64,000 bases of DNA, taken from the NCBI GenBank assembly GCA_914767715.1, contig OU612073.1:10538001-10602000 (forward strand), read 5' to 3'. The position numbers and the translations under genes are program-made. The stretch comes from Membranipora membranacea (lineage: Eukaryota; Bryozoa; Gymnolaemata; Cheilostomatida; Membraniporidae). Below the pieces are notes generated by a model that made no database searches, was not told the DNA's origin, and saw nothing but the letters and a program-made list of their open reading frames with translations. Each line of letters opens with the position of its first letter. Position 1 is the first letter of the stretch. Shown here in pieces: positions 23,421 to 37,019 of this stretch.

Positions 23421-24966
23421 GAATGAAATGCCACTCTGTAATTCTTAGGAATATCAGCTCAAACTCTTTGCTGACTTCATAAACCGGACTTTGCAGGGGA
23501 TTTTAGTATCTAAAATAGACAGAAGATATCTTTTTAGTTGAGTATCATAATTTCGACCAATATTTTTTACCTAAAAACACCCATTTTCTTTCAAATATGC
23601 GACAAGCATCTGTTTTAGTGATCTTGTGTTTATTGACAGTGACATATATATATATATGTGTGACCATCCGGTTTGTGTCCACACGCAAACACGAAGACTT
23701 TGCCTATGGCTTTTAGTATAGGAGAACAACTCCACGCAAACGCAGATAAATTTCATTTAAATTGTATTAAGGCATCATTTATTTCAGATTTTTTGTTATT
23801 TTCTGTTCAACTTGGCTTGACTCATATGTCAACTAATGATTAAACAATAAATCATAAGAAACAGATTGCCTGACTGATATGCCAACCCAACATACCACCA
23901 CCAGCTGATCGGAAGAGCTTATCAATTATCATCCATTATTATCCACTTAATTATTTGTGTCATGGATGAGGGAAAGTTAAAAAATCCATTCACAGAGTAA
24001 GGCCGTATATCCTTTCTCCGTGATTCTATTTTAGCATACTTTTATGCTTGACCTCAAAGCATGATAACCCATACGATTAAGATTACAAAACAAAAAGTAC
24101 GGCGCAACCCCAGATAAGTCAAAAATAGGAGACCCAATTCTGCACAATCATAGTCCTCTAAAGCACAAACATATTCTTACCTAGAACGAGTTTGTTCCTT
24201 CTGCTGTGGAGGAGAAACTCTGGAAAAGGCACTTTGATACACCATATTTTAATTATTCTCCGCATTCACAGGGGAAACAAACTTGTTTTAATCCTTACCA
24301 GTACGTCAAACACCCATGACTCTTCATAAATATTGACCATTTAGCAATGCTTGTAGTCAAACCATCACTGACTACAGGATGTAAAGCCAGCCATGTTTTT
24401 TCTGCCGAATTACTGTAGTGGTAGCTTTGTCAAATGGCCAAAAAAAAGTTGACTGCGTGACTAGGCTGTTGGGCGGTATGATAGATTGATGATTTGACAT
24501 TTAATCTGCATATTCATCACTATTTTTACATGTTGACAGATTTTTACTGTCGTATACAAGACCAACATCAGGGTCACAACTCAATAATCTTTTAAAATAA
24601 AGGCTGGGAAGTTTTATACAATGGTGTATGATTGATAAGAAAGTTGAAGTGTTCCAAAGCCTTCTTAGGCTTTCGTACGTCATTGTGACCGGAACTGTAA
24701 TTGGATGTGAATAAATGGCAGGATGATCAAACAAATTTTTACAGATACATATCAGAACCTGTGACAACCAAAATAATAATATGGGATAAATAAGTATTTC
24801 ATTCAGTTCAAACGCAAACCGCAACCACAAAATGACATGACACAGCGCAAGAGCTGTCAATGTGTTTTTTTAATACTTATCAATGACAAATTAATTTTGA
24901 TAACTTTGCTTCTGGAACAACCCTAGATATTGATCATTGGCATTTAGGACATTCCTAGTGACAGTC
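23421..24966. other. SDR-A 3' flank
   Basis: Homologous to 37020-38530 after SDR-B. A candidate AATAAA lies at 23846-23851, conserved at 37403-37408. No further gene seen; a minus-strand open frame at 24501-24860 is not open in the second arm and has no recognisable domain. Confidence 0.5.
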
Positions 24967-24967
24967 A

Positions 24968-25692
24968 AAACAGTTCTTGGAGCCTGCTGGTACTGTGCCT
25001 TCATAGTATAGCACATTATACTATGCGCCATCAAGTCATTAAGCCCGTCCAGTTTTCTACCTAAAAAGAGTTTGGTGAAAGAAGTCGCCCTGATAACAGG
25101 GGCAGGTAAGTCCTAATAATGCTTTGCTTGGAAAAAACCAGGCATCGCTAACTATATACCACAGAGGAACAAATATAACCTACACTTTAGCAAATCATTT
25201 TTCGGGTGACTTAATGTCAGCTAGCACTAGTTATTTAAGCTACTGAGGGACGGAGATTTTATGAACTTAATTGGGTGAGTAAATGTGAGCATCAATAAGC
25301 TTCACTATTTCAAGCGTGTGCAAAAATATTTTACTCTTTTAGGCTTGTGTGACAACTCTTTTAGAGGGCCAGCTCTTAAGTGGTAAGTGAGTTTGACTTG
25401 TTGAATTTTCATAACTTTACAGGTTGCATATGATTTTTTTATAGTACCTTTGTTTCTCTGCTTCATTTACCTCATCCTTTTCAAACATCAGTGGCTCTTT
25501 TTCAGGTAGTGGTATCGGTAGAGAGACTGCGAGGAGCTTAGCTAGACAAGGCTGTTGACTTATTCTGTGGGATGTGAACAAAGATGAAAACGATGAGACT
25601 AGAGATATGATAACTGAGTCTGGAGGTGAAGCTTACTCATATACTGTGGATGTATCTAACAGGGAGATGGTGTATGCCACTGCCAACAAGGT
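24968..25692 (+). pseudogene. SDR-C': truncated SDR pseudogene
   Basis: Two exons related to SDR-C: about 24968-25107 and 25506-25690. Exon 1 has lost the start codon (GTC where SDR-C has ATG two codons earlier in the alignment) and carries an in-frame TAG where SDR-C reads Tyr. Exon 2 has TGA in place of Arg just after GSGIG...RQGC. Exons 3-7 are absent: intron 2 stays similar to SDR-C until about 26060-26165, then block X2 begins. This is the left-arm remnant of the tandem duplication. Confidence 0.9.
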
Positions 25693-27328
25693 GGGTACAT
25701 GGTTTGTGTTGGCTCTGATCTTATTGGCTGTTGGGTCAGCCAATTAGAGCCAACACATCGGTTAGTTCTGGGTTCTAACTTCTTACAAAGAAATTCCCTC
25801 ATATCTCATCTGAAAACCAGGCACAAATATAGTAGAGCATTGTATTGGCATGTATATCCTGTCAGCAACGGTTAGTTCATTGTTGTCAGCTGGCGAAAGA
25901 ATGGATAATAAGCTTACGGATAAAGGAAAGTTTTACTTATTTGTATTTATAAAAAATTTGTTTGTGATTATGTGATCATCTGACAAACACATCAAAGGCA
26001 TCGCATGCTTATTTTGCCTTAAAGCAGATAATCAATTTTTAGTGATATTTAGAAAGATAAGTCTGACCAGAGACTTTAGATAATAATGCAAATGTTTCTA
26101 CCATCATGCACGGCAATGTATATTATGAGTAGTCTCTTATACTGTATTGACAGCTGTCAATTATTTTAGTAAATTTTGAGTCATATCCCAAATTTTGCCA
26201 ACATTCAACACACTTCTATGCTGAATTAGCCGACATTTATTTTCATAGCTAAAAAGCCTAATCAGTGAGCATTGGTATTAACACAGTCTAATTGTGCATC
26301 ATGTTCTTAGCTTCTTTTTCCATAGTATTCTTCATTCTTAGTGCCAAAACAATAAATTAGGGATCGTGCTCTCTTGAACTATTTTTTTCATAAATGCTAA
26401 TATGATTTTTAGTATCTAGTTCTATCATTCTAGAAGGGAAGGCCTTGTCTTGTATGAAGCTTTTTCCCTGACTTATATTAAACCTACTTCAGTTTAGGCT
26501 TTAAAAAGACACAAGATTGTTTTACGCTATATTATTAGGACAAACGCTTCCTTTTAGAAAAGTTTTTTGCCAACTTGTTTCTGTTACCAAAAGGATATTG
26601 TTGTGAGAATACAATGACTAGAATATATTTTACTTATTTTGTGACTATCTGTTCTTTGTTAGTGAATTTTTAGCCTATGTTGAAATTAACTATCAATATA
26701 AAAATGCTCAATTCAATCTACTCCTATTGCCCAGTTTTAGGATTATCTTCTACAAACACCTGAGAGATTGTACAGAGTTTAACAACTAATCTTGAAATAA
26801 TGCAGGAGATTGTGTTGGCTCTGCTTGTTTGAGACTAAATCCCAACATATGAGCAGTGGATAGGCTGCAATTGGTAAAATGTCTCTGGCATTAATCGTTT
26901 TATCAATTTGGAGGCACACATCTTTCACAACAACAAATGAGTCAACTACTCCATGCTCTTTCGTTCATGTCATAATACAAGGTTATATTGAGTAAATTCT
27001 ATATATTAGTTATAGTCAGTGCAGTTCGAAATTTGAAGTTAGTTTACTGTCATTAATTCTTAAAAATCCATCCTAATTACTGAAGTTCAAAAACCACATA
27101 TAATATTCAACATGTCTCTTTGTTATCTTGCACTTATCTGGGCGTGATTGGTCATTTATAGATCTACGGGAGGATGTTGCCTGTTATTGGTTCTAATGCG
27201 TGAGCGTAGTGGATGGTCATTGTCACATGATATTTAAATGAAGTGGTCATTGCAGTTAGAATGCAGGAAGCTGGTGTCGTTTTTTGATGCAATGTGCTGC
27301 ACTTCCAAATTTGCTAATTACATTTGAT

Positions 27329-28140
27329 TCATTCATCGTTTATTACAGTCTCATGTTTGAGAAATATTTTGTTTTCGCTGAGCAATAAAAGTTATGGTGT
27401 AAACATTAAAAAGTTTTGGTCTGGTTGGTTGTAAAAATTGAAAAAAAAAATAAATAAACAGTAAGAATTATCACTAGTTGGCTAAAAAAGTATACTATTT
27501 AACTTCCGCACACAGAGGGATCGGAAACAGTCAGTTCGTATGTTTACCCTCGTTTTGATTGCTCTGTATCGAGCAGACGGAAGTTTATCGAATGTAAATA
27601 CTGGGTCAGCGTGGTCAGTAGCTACGAGTCTGAGGCATCTTGTTCTCATCACTCTTTCGTATATTGCCTCGATGGTGTCAAACTTGCAGCTACCTAGATA
27701 GCCTGCGAGGCTTATAACTTTATTGAGCGATTTCCTAGATGACGAGGATAAGTGGCCATATAGAGCGCTAAGGTGGTACAAAAATATACATTCAATAAAA
27801 GTAGTATAGCATTGCATTCTAAGAGGCACAGCTACATGCATTGAATACAGCTTTGATGGTAAAGTTAGCAAGACAAAGGGTTTCTTGTTATTAAGACATG
27901 GTTAGGGATACAAAATATCTACGTTTAAACCGACAGACAGGCTATTCAACCAGGGAGATTGGGATACCCTCCCTGATCTCACCTGCTGCTCTAACTCTAT
28001 GTCGAAGCTATCTGTATTTGGAGTTGTCTCCAGTTCGAGCATGAGAGAACTACTCCTTGATTTCCTTATATTACACAGACAAATTTCATTGAAATGAACA
28101 CATCTCTCTCTAAGAAGGATTTCGGTCACAGTATACAAGG
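27329..28140 (-). mobile_element. 5'-truncated CR1/L2-like retroelement fragment
   Basis: Minus-strand frame 27871-27482 has the typical end of a reverse transcriptase ORF: CYTTFIECIFLYHLSALYGH, then LPSARYRAIKTRVNIRTDCF and a final LN-x-ILF. The 3' tail is ATAAACGATGAATGAATC, a GAAT microsatellite. The frame at 28138-27902 may be a further upstream piece but has no motif. X1 retains only the 9491-9637 part. Confidence 0.7.
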
Positions 28141-28689
28141 AAAATATAAAGCTCTATAGCTCTATTAAATGCAGTTGAACTGTTCCCCTTTGACATATAC
28201 ATTCATGATTCCTATCTGACTACGACTTTATATGAATGGTTATAGGCTCGCTAAGTAACAGCTGATTGGTCCAAGAGTTCAGTACTGCTTCGGACAACCA
28301 CTGGTAAAATTTTTCCTGAAATATTTTTTTGCGATTACTTTAATTTGTCGATCAAGATACGATTGTTTGCATGAGTTTGAATAGTTGTTACGGAGCCACT
28401 ACAAATGTGGGACCTAAAGGCTGTCAGATTTGTTACCACATTATATAAACTTACCATCGATCCACGAATGCGATGCATATCGCTGACAGAGACGTGCTGA
28501 TGACTCTTTTACTGTATTCATCTTACTTGGCAGTAACTGTTATTTGTTAGCCTGCAACAGCATCAAAATTTGATGGCTTATTATCCAAAAAACGTATTGA
28601 AGAGGCGTGGCCGCAGAAAGAGTTGTACAGGTTGGTTGAGTAGGTCGTATGGGTCAGAATAGCATGTGTGCTAAAACACCCTAAGTTTT

Positions 28690-31347
28690 GGATGGATGGA
28701 TTTATTACTATCATAGACAAAAATTTGTCACGAAATACGTTGTTAATACTGACAAGAAAGAAAAACATGGACAAATCAGATCTCTGTTGTATAAAAAGTT
28801 TTTTAGAATAGTATATTATTAAGTGTATGTATGAGATGTCTTAAAAAGCTGTCTCTACCCCATGTACCCCGATATTTAACGGTGCGGTAGCGACCTGAGG
28901 GGCATTTAGTTAGAAAGTCATTGATAAAGTGCTCTCCATCGTGTATGTACCGTAGTCCAAGTGTCTTGATCTGGTTGGCCACCAGAGCATCTATATCGGG
29001 GTGCTCAATCCCTAACTTGGCGGCATCTTTAAATATTTTGCGTAAGCACTTCTTGTCGCTTGCATGGATGCTTGTAAAAAGTATGGGGAGACAGTAAGTG
29101 ATGAGGGATACAATAAAACTCTTGAATAACATATGAGAAAGGGGCTTTGAGCTATAGTATACAAAATTTTTCACAATATACATGCGTTGAGATGCAGTAG
29201 TCACTATGGATTGCACATGATCATGATAGCGGAGTTTATCGTCAACAGTAACACCAAGGTATTTTACTTTGTCACAAAAATCAACATCCATGCCGTTAAG
29301 GATAAGAGTAGGGGTAATGGGCCTAACAAACTGAGTAGAAAACATCATTTCTTGAGTCTTGGAGGCGTTTAACAATAGGTTTAAATCACAACATTGCTTT
29401 GAAATTCTACTAATCTCATCAAGATAGGCACTAAGATCTGATTGATTTGATATGCATCCAATTATACAGGTGTCGTCTGCGTATTTAATGACAGTTATAT
29501 TGCTCAAGTCTGAGGTAATCCTATTGGTATATATTGAAAACAAAAGTGGAGATAAACAGCAACCCTGGGGAGTGCCAGTGTTGGTTATGATAGGTTTTGA
29601 GATATTGCCATCTACTATTGTTCTTTGGGTGCGATTCGTTAGGAAGCTGTATATCCATTCAGTGACATTGGAGTCGAGATGTGATAGTTGCGAGATTAAG
29701 TCTGGAACATGTATTGTGTTGAATGCAGAAGAAAAGTCAAGGAACAGACACCTGGCATAATTTGAAGCTTTCTTGTCAATGAAATCTGTGATGGTAGTAG
29801 TGAGGCATAAAAGAGCATCTTGAGTTGAGCGGTTTGCACGATAAGCAAACTGAAGGTGGTCCATAGCTGTATGAGTAATAATGTAATGTTTAACAAGTCT
29901 CTCCATCATTTTGCACAGGCAACTGGTGAGCGCTATTGGTCTGTATTGATTAAGTTGATTGGGATTCTTAACTTTGGGTAGGGGTTTGATAATGGCCGAT
30001 TTCCAGGAAGTAGGGGTTGACTTAGACGTGATAGATAAATTGAACAGTTTCGTTATGACAGGCGCCAGTTGATAGGCACATAGCTTAAGTACTTTGGGAT
30101 GAGGCCATCAGGGCCTGGACCTTTCCTCGAGTTCAACAATTTCAACTGCTTTAAGACAGTAGCCTCTTCTATTTCTAAAGGTGGTGCTATGGTGGCGTTG
30201 TTATTGATGTCAGGACGGTCAGCGAGAGGCTTCTCAAATCTTGTGAAGAAGGTGTTTAGGTCATCTGAGTTGAATGGATTTTGTTGAGTTGGTTTTGGGC
30301 TATTAGTAGGTAATCCACTAATCTTTTTAATGTCAGTCCAGGCTTTAGCAGGTTCTTTCGCTAGGTTATGCTGTATTTTCCGAGAGTATTCTTGTTTGGC
30401 TTGTTTAATAGATTTAGTGATGTCGCGTTTGAGTTTGTTGTAGAGTTTACGGTTACCAGTTTTGTGGGCTTGTTGTTTCTCATCGATCATCTCCGATATT
30501 TGTTTATTGATCCATGGTTTTTGATTTGTGCAAACTCTGACGCTCTTCTCTGGTATACACAGATCGGTACAAAAGTTAATATAGTCAGTGATAATATCCG
30601 TTTGTTTATCAAGGTCATCATTGTCAGAAATTAAATTGTCCCAAATAGTGATGTCAAGAGCAGCTTGCAGATTTTCACAGTCAGACGAGTTATTCTAGTG
30701 GGTTTGCATTTGGATAACGGAGTGTAGGTAGGAATGAGATGTGTTACATAATGGTCAGATTCACCAAGCTTAGCTAGTTGGCAACATTGTTTGAACGCAT
30801 CTTTAATCCTAATGTAGCATTTATCTAGAATTCTGTTTTTACGTGTGGGTGTTTTCACTGATTGGTAATATCCAGCAAGCTTGAAGGGTAGCTGATTGAA
30901 ATCACCCATCACGATGATGCAGGAATCTGGATGTTTTTTCTCTAGATCTTTGACATGTGATGATATCGTTTGAACAGTAGTTTAAGCATTGTTTTTTAAT
31001 CTGGAATCACCAGTGAAGGGAGCATAACATGATACAGAGATAATCGAGGAGAACTCTCGCGGTAGCCAATGCGGTCTTGACTTGATAGTTAAGATTTCGC
31101 AGTGTGGATCGGCGTGGTTGAAGATAATTTTATTATTTGTAGACCATTTGTTGTCGATATAAACTAAAACACCCCCGCCGCAAGATTTACCAGAAGTCTC
31201 GGGTATTCTGTCGTTTCGGAACTGTTCATATCCATCTAGTTCTGTGCGCGAGTGTGAAATATCTGGGGTCAGCCACGATTCAGTAATACAAATGAGCTGG
31301 GATTTGTTTTGAAGTCGTTTTGTTTGCAACAGTCCATGCAGCTCATC
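28690..31347 (-). mobile_element. CR1/L2-like non-LTR retrotransposon, 5'-truncated
   Basis: Inserted in X2 with AAGTTTT duplicated on both sides (28683-28689, 31348-31354); X1 has the empty site near 10848. Minus-strand order: endonuclease (ICITESWLTPDISHSRTELDG, CGGGVLVYID, MGDFNQLP, GESDHYV), linker with RKGPGPDGLIPK, then reverse transcriptase with LDFSSAFNTI, GTPQGCCLSPLLFSIY and KYADDT. The 3' end is a TCCATCCATCCA tail. The endonuclease start is missing, as usual for target-primed insertion. Confidence 0.93.
28803..29909 (-). pseudogene. Reverse transcriptase region of the L2-like element
   Basis: A 368-residue open frame covering most of the reverse transcriptase and its C-terminal domain (LPSGRYRTVKYR-like end). 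The YADD catalytic pair is intact. Upstream, 30490-30053 holds the preceding linker; a single frameshift near 30085 separates it, since KLCAYQLAPVITKLF continues in the neighbouring frame into this ORF. One in-frame TAA breaks the endonuclease near 30980. Three lesions make the copy non-autonomous but suggest it is fairly young. Confidence 0.88.
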
Positions 31348-31983
31348 AAGTTTTAGTGTCAACGCTATTCCTCAAATTAGTGACACATTAGTAAATGACA
31401 ACTGCCTTCTCTGTACAACAAAAGGTAGAATAAAGATGGATTAGCTCAGCTGGATAGCTAATGAAACATAAAATTGTGTTGGCAGTTGTAGATTAAAAGA
31501 ATAATACTGTGTTATTAAATTAACTAATGAGAGCTATGACTTTGGACAAGCCCCGCTATTATACAGCGCTAATATTATTACATAGTTAATTATAGTGAAT
31601 TTTCCTGTAATTATAATCGTGTATTATTTTGCCACAAAGTCAAAGCAACTTGCCCCAAGCGCTGCTACTACTATTGTCTCATGTTTTATTGAGGGGAGTT
31701 TTACTATATTGAACAGTTTCAGTGGTGTTAGGTGACATTTCATCAAGGACATTTTAGTGCTAACAAGGTAAGGTGCATCGTTATGTTCACAATCTTGCCA
31801 CGACAGGTATTGACGGCATTTATAGGCTAGCATGCAGCACGTTCTCTCTCAGATAATTGGACATGAATTCTGCTAAAATATGTTTAGTATTATTAATCAA
31901 AATAAATTCATCATGGACGATCAACGATTCTAGTGCTGGCTTCAGCAGTCAGTGCCACAACACAACTCCTGCAACTCCTCACC

Positions 31984-32028
31984 GAGGGGGGGCTGTCGGG
32001 CGGGGGCAAAAGTCTGGGGGGCTCAGAC
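31984..32028. repeat. Terminal repeat of the TA-flanked hairpin element (X2 copy)
   Basis: Same G-rich terminus as 11888-11937, with CAACTCCT repeats on both flanks. Confidence 0.5.
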
Positions 32029-32131
32029 AACTCCTGCATGTCATCTATTTCGCTGCTCAAGCATTGGACAAAAGAGGGATGCCGTCAAGTGGATTAATTA
32101 TATGAAAAAAACGAGAAAGTATCACCAAACC

Positions 32132-32497
32132 TATGCTTAACCATGGCATAGCTTTTTTGTCTAACAGAAGAATTGATATTGATAATATAAAGTTTCTAAG
32201 AAAGATAGAAGCTTGAACTTCAAAGTAAATCTAGATGAGCATATCTTTAGACCAGCACCTATGAGTAAAACACCAAGGCAAAGTCATAGGCTTTCAACGC
32301 GGAGAGTGCATCTCTGGTAATACAGCTACTACAATCGAAACCGTTGCAAGGTTGCTGTTGATTTTTCTGATTGACATGATGTAGCAGGGGTCTGCCCTGA
32401 TATTTGTCCCTTACTTTCCAAGTTTTTCTTTCTAAACTCTAATTGTAAAAAAGAAATATCTGCATTCTATTCATAAATCTATTACTTGTAGGAAGTT
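32132..32497. other. Junction between X2 and the SDR-B unit
   Basis: 32132-32370 has no match in the first arm; from about 32375 it follows 18665 onward. No gene seen. Likely holds the SDR-B promoter. Confidence 0.5.
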
Positions 32498-35400
32498 ATG
32501 CCATCTCTGATGAAATACCTCGGCGTCTTCAGGTCAATTGCTGTGATCGGGTTCCAAATCATATTAGGCATGATCTTATCACTGATACCCGTCAGGTTTC
32601 TGCCTAAAAAGAGTTTGAAGAATGAACTTGCCTTGGTGACAGGATCAGGTAGGTGATTTTTCATAAGTTTGACCCCTCTGGTGCACAGAGATACCGCAGA
32701 AGTCAGGTATTTAGATGTTTTGCCTTTAGCCTGCACAGGCTGTCTGCGTAGGTTGGAGGGACCCAACCCAGACAGCCTGCCCAGGCTAGGTGCTTTGATA
32801 CATATAATTTTACATATTGCTCTACCATGAGGGGAAACAATCTGGTTGTATGTAGGTAGGTGACTGTACAATAGAGAATGTCAAATTTACTCTAACTAGA
32901 GGGAAACTAAAAAATCACTTGGAATTGGACTAATAAAAGACACCTCGGTTAAACATAAAAGCACACATGTGTGGAAGGATCCGGTTTTGACTTCAACAGG
33001 AGGTTACTGATTACTGAGAGTGTCAAAGGCCCGTAGTTCTAGGGGAGGCAGGGACGCTCTGACTCCCCTAGAATGCTAAATATAGTAGCCATAATTGATT
33101 ATTCCAGGTCAGAATCACCTCATTTGAAACTTCCATTTGCTAATTATATCATTAAAACGCTTTGGAGGCTGAGGACTGGGACTAAGGAGGAGCTTACAGT
33201 ACTGAAGCTGGTGTTACTTCACACCCTCAAGGATTTTGGCCTCCCCTATTAGTTTTCCTAAACTATGGCCCTGCCGTTAACTGAGAGCTCCTCACATGGC
33301 AGCTTTGCCAACCAAGGCATCACAATATCATAGTCTTTGAACTTTAAATTAAGAGCATACATCATGAAAAACTTAACTTGATACACATCAGTTTAAATAA
33401 CCTGGGCTTCTCACTTTTTATCAGGTAGTGGTATCGGTAGAGAGACTGCGAGGAGCTTAGCTAGACAAGGTTGTAGACTTATTTTGTGGGATGTGAACAA
33501 AGAAGGAAACGATGAGACTAGAGACATGATAACTGAGTCTGGAGGTGAAGCTTACTCATATACTGTAGATGTATCTAACAGGGAGATGGTGTATGCCACT
33601 GCCGACAAGGTATGTCTCACTTATGACATCACCAGTGTTGGAGAATGGATGACAATGAAATATAATAGTTTTTTTCATTGATCTCCATATCTGGAACAAC
33701 ATTACTAGCTTTATTTTTGCCAAACAAAGGGCTTGCTAAAAAAAAGCCAATCCCCAATATCAATCCAGAAATTCCTAAATCATCAATGCTGAAGGAATTT
33801 CATTACTGTTTGCAGTTCAGTAATCAAGATAATTTCCCGGGCTATATTATCCACGCTAGTAGGGACAGCCACTCAGAACAATGTAATGTCAATATTCCCG
33901 TTCTATGAGATGATTTAAGCAATGAACTAAAGGTTTAGTTCATTGATTTAAGTAACAGGGTATTTTGTTTTAAATAATTATAGGTCAGAGAAGAGGTTGG
34001 AGACGTCACATTGCTCTTGAACAATGCGGGAATAATGAATATGGGAGAATTTCTAACCATCCCAGATGAGCGAATCGTACAAACTATGAATGTTAACCAA
34101 CTAGCTCACTTCTGGGTAAGTATCAAATTGTAAATGGTATAGGATGGTTTACTGCGTTACTGAACACAACCTATAATTACCGTTCCGCTACTGATCAGGA
34201 CTATAGTCTTTGCGGTTTATCAATCATGTAATCACAAATTAACGTGTATTTGAAGCAAGACAAAATGTAGATTCTGATCTTCACGTTTTGTTGATAATAG
34301 TCAGGCTCCGATACACAGGACTTAAATTAAGATTCTTAGAAGCTTGTATTCTAAGAATCTAAATTTTTATCTTAATTGTTACATTTTGTTTTCAAGAATT
34401 CTCGACACATTGTATTGACACCACTGTCTATCCAGCTTCTTAGAGAATAATACTTCCTTGGTCAAAGATGGCATGTACTAGAACTAGATGTTCTGCAATC
34501 TGACTTTGTAGCATGATCATCAAGTTTCTTCACCACAATCATGATGAGTTCTAAATAATTGCGCAATACTACTAAGAATTGTCTTCCTTTTGATGTGTGC
34601 TGAGAAAAAAACCTCTCCTCACAATATTGCAATAGTGCCAAGCTGATTTTCTGAGAAAAGTTGATAGAAATTGCAACAGCAGTGGCATATCATTAAACAC
34701 TGACCAACAAGGCCAACCATTCTGTCCAGTTTTTGATTTATTTCAGCTTGATTATTTAACCTTGTGTTTTCTCCTACAGACAGTGAAGGCTTTTCTTCCC
34801 TCCATGTTAGAGAGAGATCATGGACACATAGTGGCTACAGCCAGTTGGACTGGGTTGGCAGCGATGCCGATGATAACTAGTTATTGCTCAAGTAAATATG
34901 GTGTCATAGGTAAGTTATGTTTGGTTTCCTGTCAGGCGTAAAGGCTTCAACAATAATTTACATGGTCTAGATCCCGAGTTTCACAAAGGGTATGGGAGGT
35001 TTGGATGTTTTTGTTTTCTAAAATTGTTTTACTCCAAATTTATAGAGCATGCATCACTTTATTGAAACTTTAAAAGAGTAGGCTAGGGGTTTATTTTATT
35101 TTACGCAAGAGATAGCCATATTTTTCATTTGAGTTCTTTGGCGTCAAGGGAGGATTTTCTATGTAAGGCAGGAGTGTCATCTTATCAAACCATATTTTAG
35201 GGTTTCCCATACGCATATTATTATAATGGTTTTTATTGTGTCACCTATAGTGATAATTTTAAACAACTTGATGATGTTACCATCGAGTTATTTAAAATGG
35301 CATGCATCAAAGATGATGCTTTTGGCAAAAGACTATGCCATGATTTATGTAGAGATTAAAAACCACACGTGCAAATCAGTTAACTTCATAGAACCTATAC

Positions 35401-37019
35401 GTATTTCAATATAGTTCTATGTGTTTTTAATGCTAACAATAATTTTTCAGGCTTTATGGAGTCCCTGGAATTGGAACTTAGATTCAAGACAAACAATATA
35501 AAAGTTTCACGGATTTGTTTAGGCGGTGTTGACACGCCTTTAACTAAACATGTAGTAGAAAGTATACCAGAAGATGCGTAAGTTTAAGATTAATTTAACT
35601 TTTAATTAAATTAAATCTGAAACTTTCCTTAGTTGTAAACTTTGCTCTGTAATCAAGTCACCAACTTTGGTACTATTTCTTCTCATGAATAAGCTAGATT
35701 TGAAATGATGGGATTCGTCTTTACATCCAGAAAGTAAGGACAACTCCTGTCCATTCGTTGTAAAATGTCATTCTTGTACGCTGGGATGAACCTGTAGAAT
35801 ATTGGAAAGAGACACCTGTGATCTTCGAATTGAACTCATCCATTAGAAATTTTGATTTGGATAACATGACGAATTAAGTAGTCTCTTTGATTCAAATGTT
35901 GACTTGCTGTGACCTTTTTGGTTAACCCATTCAAAAAATAATGAATTTACCAAAAATAATTTTAATAATAGAGAAAAAATAAACCGTTAGATAATGCAGA
36001 TTGTACATTGCGTCATCTTGATATGTAGGCAGATGGTCAACATAAATGCCTTTTTGGAAAAAGCAGCCATCAGTTTAACCTCTTACTGTTTCAGATTGCT
36101 GCAGATCCCCTTTATTACATCCGAAGAGGCAGCGGAAAAGATAATAGAGACCATACAGACTAACCAGAACGTGCTGCTCTACCCCAAGTCTGAGGCAGGA
36201 ATCATGGTAACACTCAAGAGGTAATTACTCTGCGTATATTCTAGCTACATAGAGCCAGTTGTAATATGTTGGTATAAGAAGTTGTGGGAAAGAAGGTGAG
36301 GTTAGCCTTCCAAATTCGTTGATCCTGATTGGCCGTTGGGTGGGACAACCAATCAGATCCAACGAATTGGCTAGGCTTTACCATGCCTCGTGCTAAGTGG
36401 ATTATTTCAGTATTGAAAGACAGGGCTTTTGACTGACAGGAATATGCCCAACGCTGTAAATTATTGGATCCTATCTAGCCATATCCTTCCATGTGGCAAT
36501 ATTGGAAAATCTCAACTTGTTGATCGTTTGTCATCGCCCTGTATATATCCATCTTATCTGGTCCATTTGATATGATGAGATATCATACCCATCTTTTCTT
36601 ACGCAGTATTCCACCTACCCATCAATGTCAGTCCATACTGGTTTGTAGGGTAATTTACATTTTACTCTTGTCGGTGTACCATCTTCTTATGATGAGCAAG
36701 AATATTACCACCCTCACCTCCTCAACATGAATCTGCACTTCGTCAAGACATACCCATACAGTCATTCCCTGCCTTTATACAACAGTCAATGTTGGGTATA
36801 TGGGGAAGGGGCGGAAATTTGACTGATTATTTTATTTCAGCTGTCAATACAAAGAGTTATCTCGCACCATCACACTACACAAGGTTTAATTTAATGAATA
36901 TTTTCAGATGGCTTCCTACCGACGCCTTGTTTGCAATCCTGGAAGCTTCAGCGCCAAGCCAGAGTGATATGAAACACTATAATGTCAAAGCTGATTCATC
37001 ACAGAAGCATGAGGAATAG
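32498..37019 (+). CDS. SDR-B: SDR16C-type short-chain dehydrogenase
   Basis: Seven exons, 32498-32648, 33425-33609, 33984-34115, 34780-34909, 35451-35577, 36095-36220 and 36908-37019, encode 320 residues nearly identical to SDR-A. All SDR landmarks are intact: TGSGSGIG, NNAG, ATASWTG with the catalytic Ser, SYCSSK, and LGGVDTP with the normal Gly. Differences from SDR-A cluster at exon 6 (DALLQIPF against DASKLPF, one codon longer) and the C-terminal tail (KADSSQKHEE). Intron 3 has about 110 extra bases relative to SDR-A. The close similarity in introns and 3' flank marks a recent duplication. SDR-B is the better candidate for the ancestral-type enzyme of the pair because its cofactor motif is unaltered. 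Confidence 0.93.
33029..33273. mobile_element. CAGGCCCGTAG-type TIR element in SDR-B intron 1
   Basis: Paralogous copy of 19331-19578; its first bases and left flank are deleted while the right end CTATGGCCCTG and following CCGTT remain. Confidence 0.7.

Larger units (their letters stand above)
26180..32131. repeat. Duplicated block X2 (pairs with 8338-12047)
   Basis: Second copy of the transporter 3' flank block, in direct orientation, starting where the SDR-C' intron 2 sequence breaks off. It is longer than X1 because of the 28690-31347 retroelement and an older retroelement tail at 27329-27854 that X1 has deleted. It retains the transporter AATAAA (26351-26356). It ends at the THAP-like fragment; after it the second arm jumps to the SDR unit without the transposase, P2X7-C-like gene or retroelement of the first arm. 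Confidence 0.9.

Noticed and set aside
24501-24860. Minus-strand open frame of 119 residues after SDR-A
   Set aside because: The matching region after SDR-B carries stops and indels; no domain.
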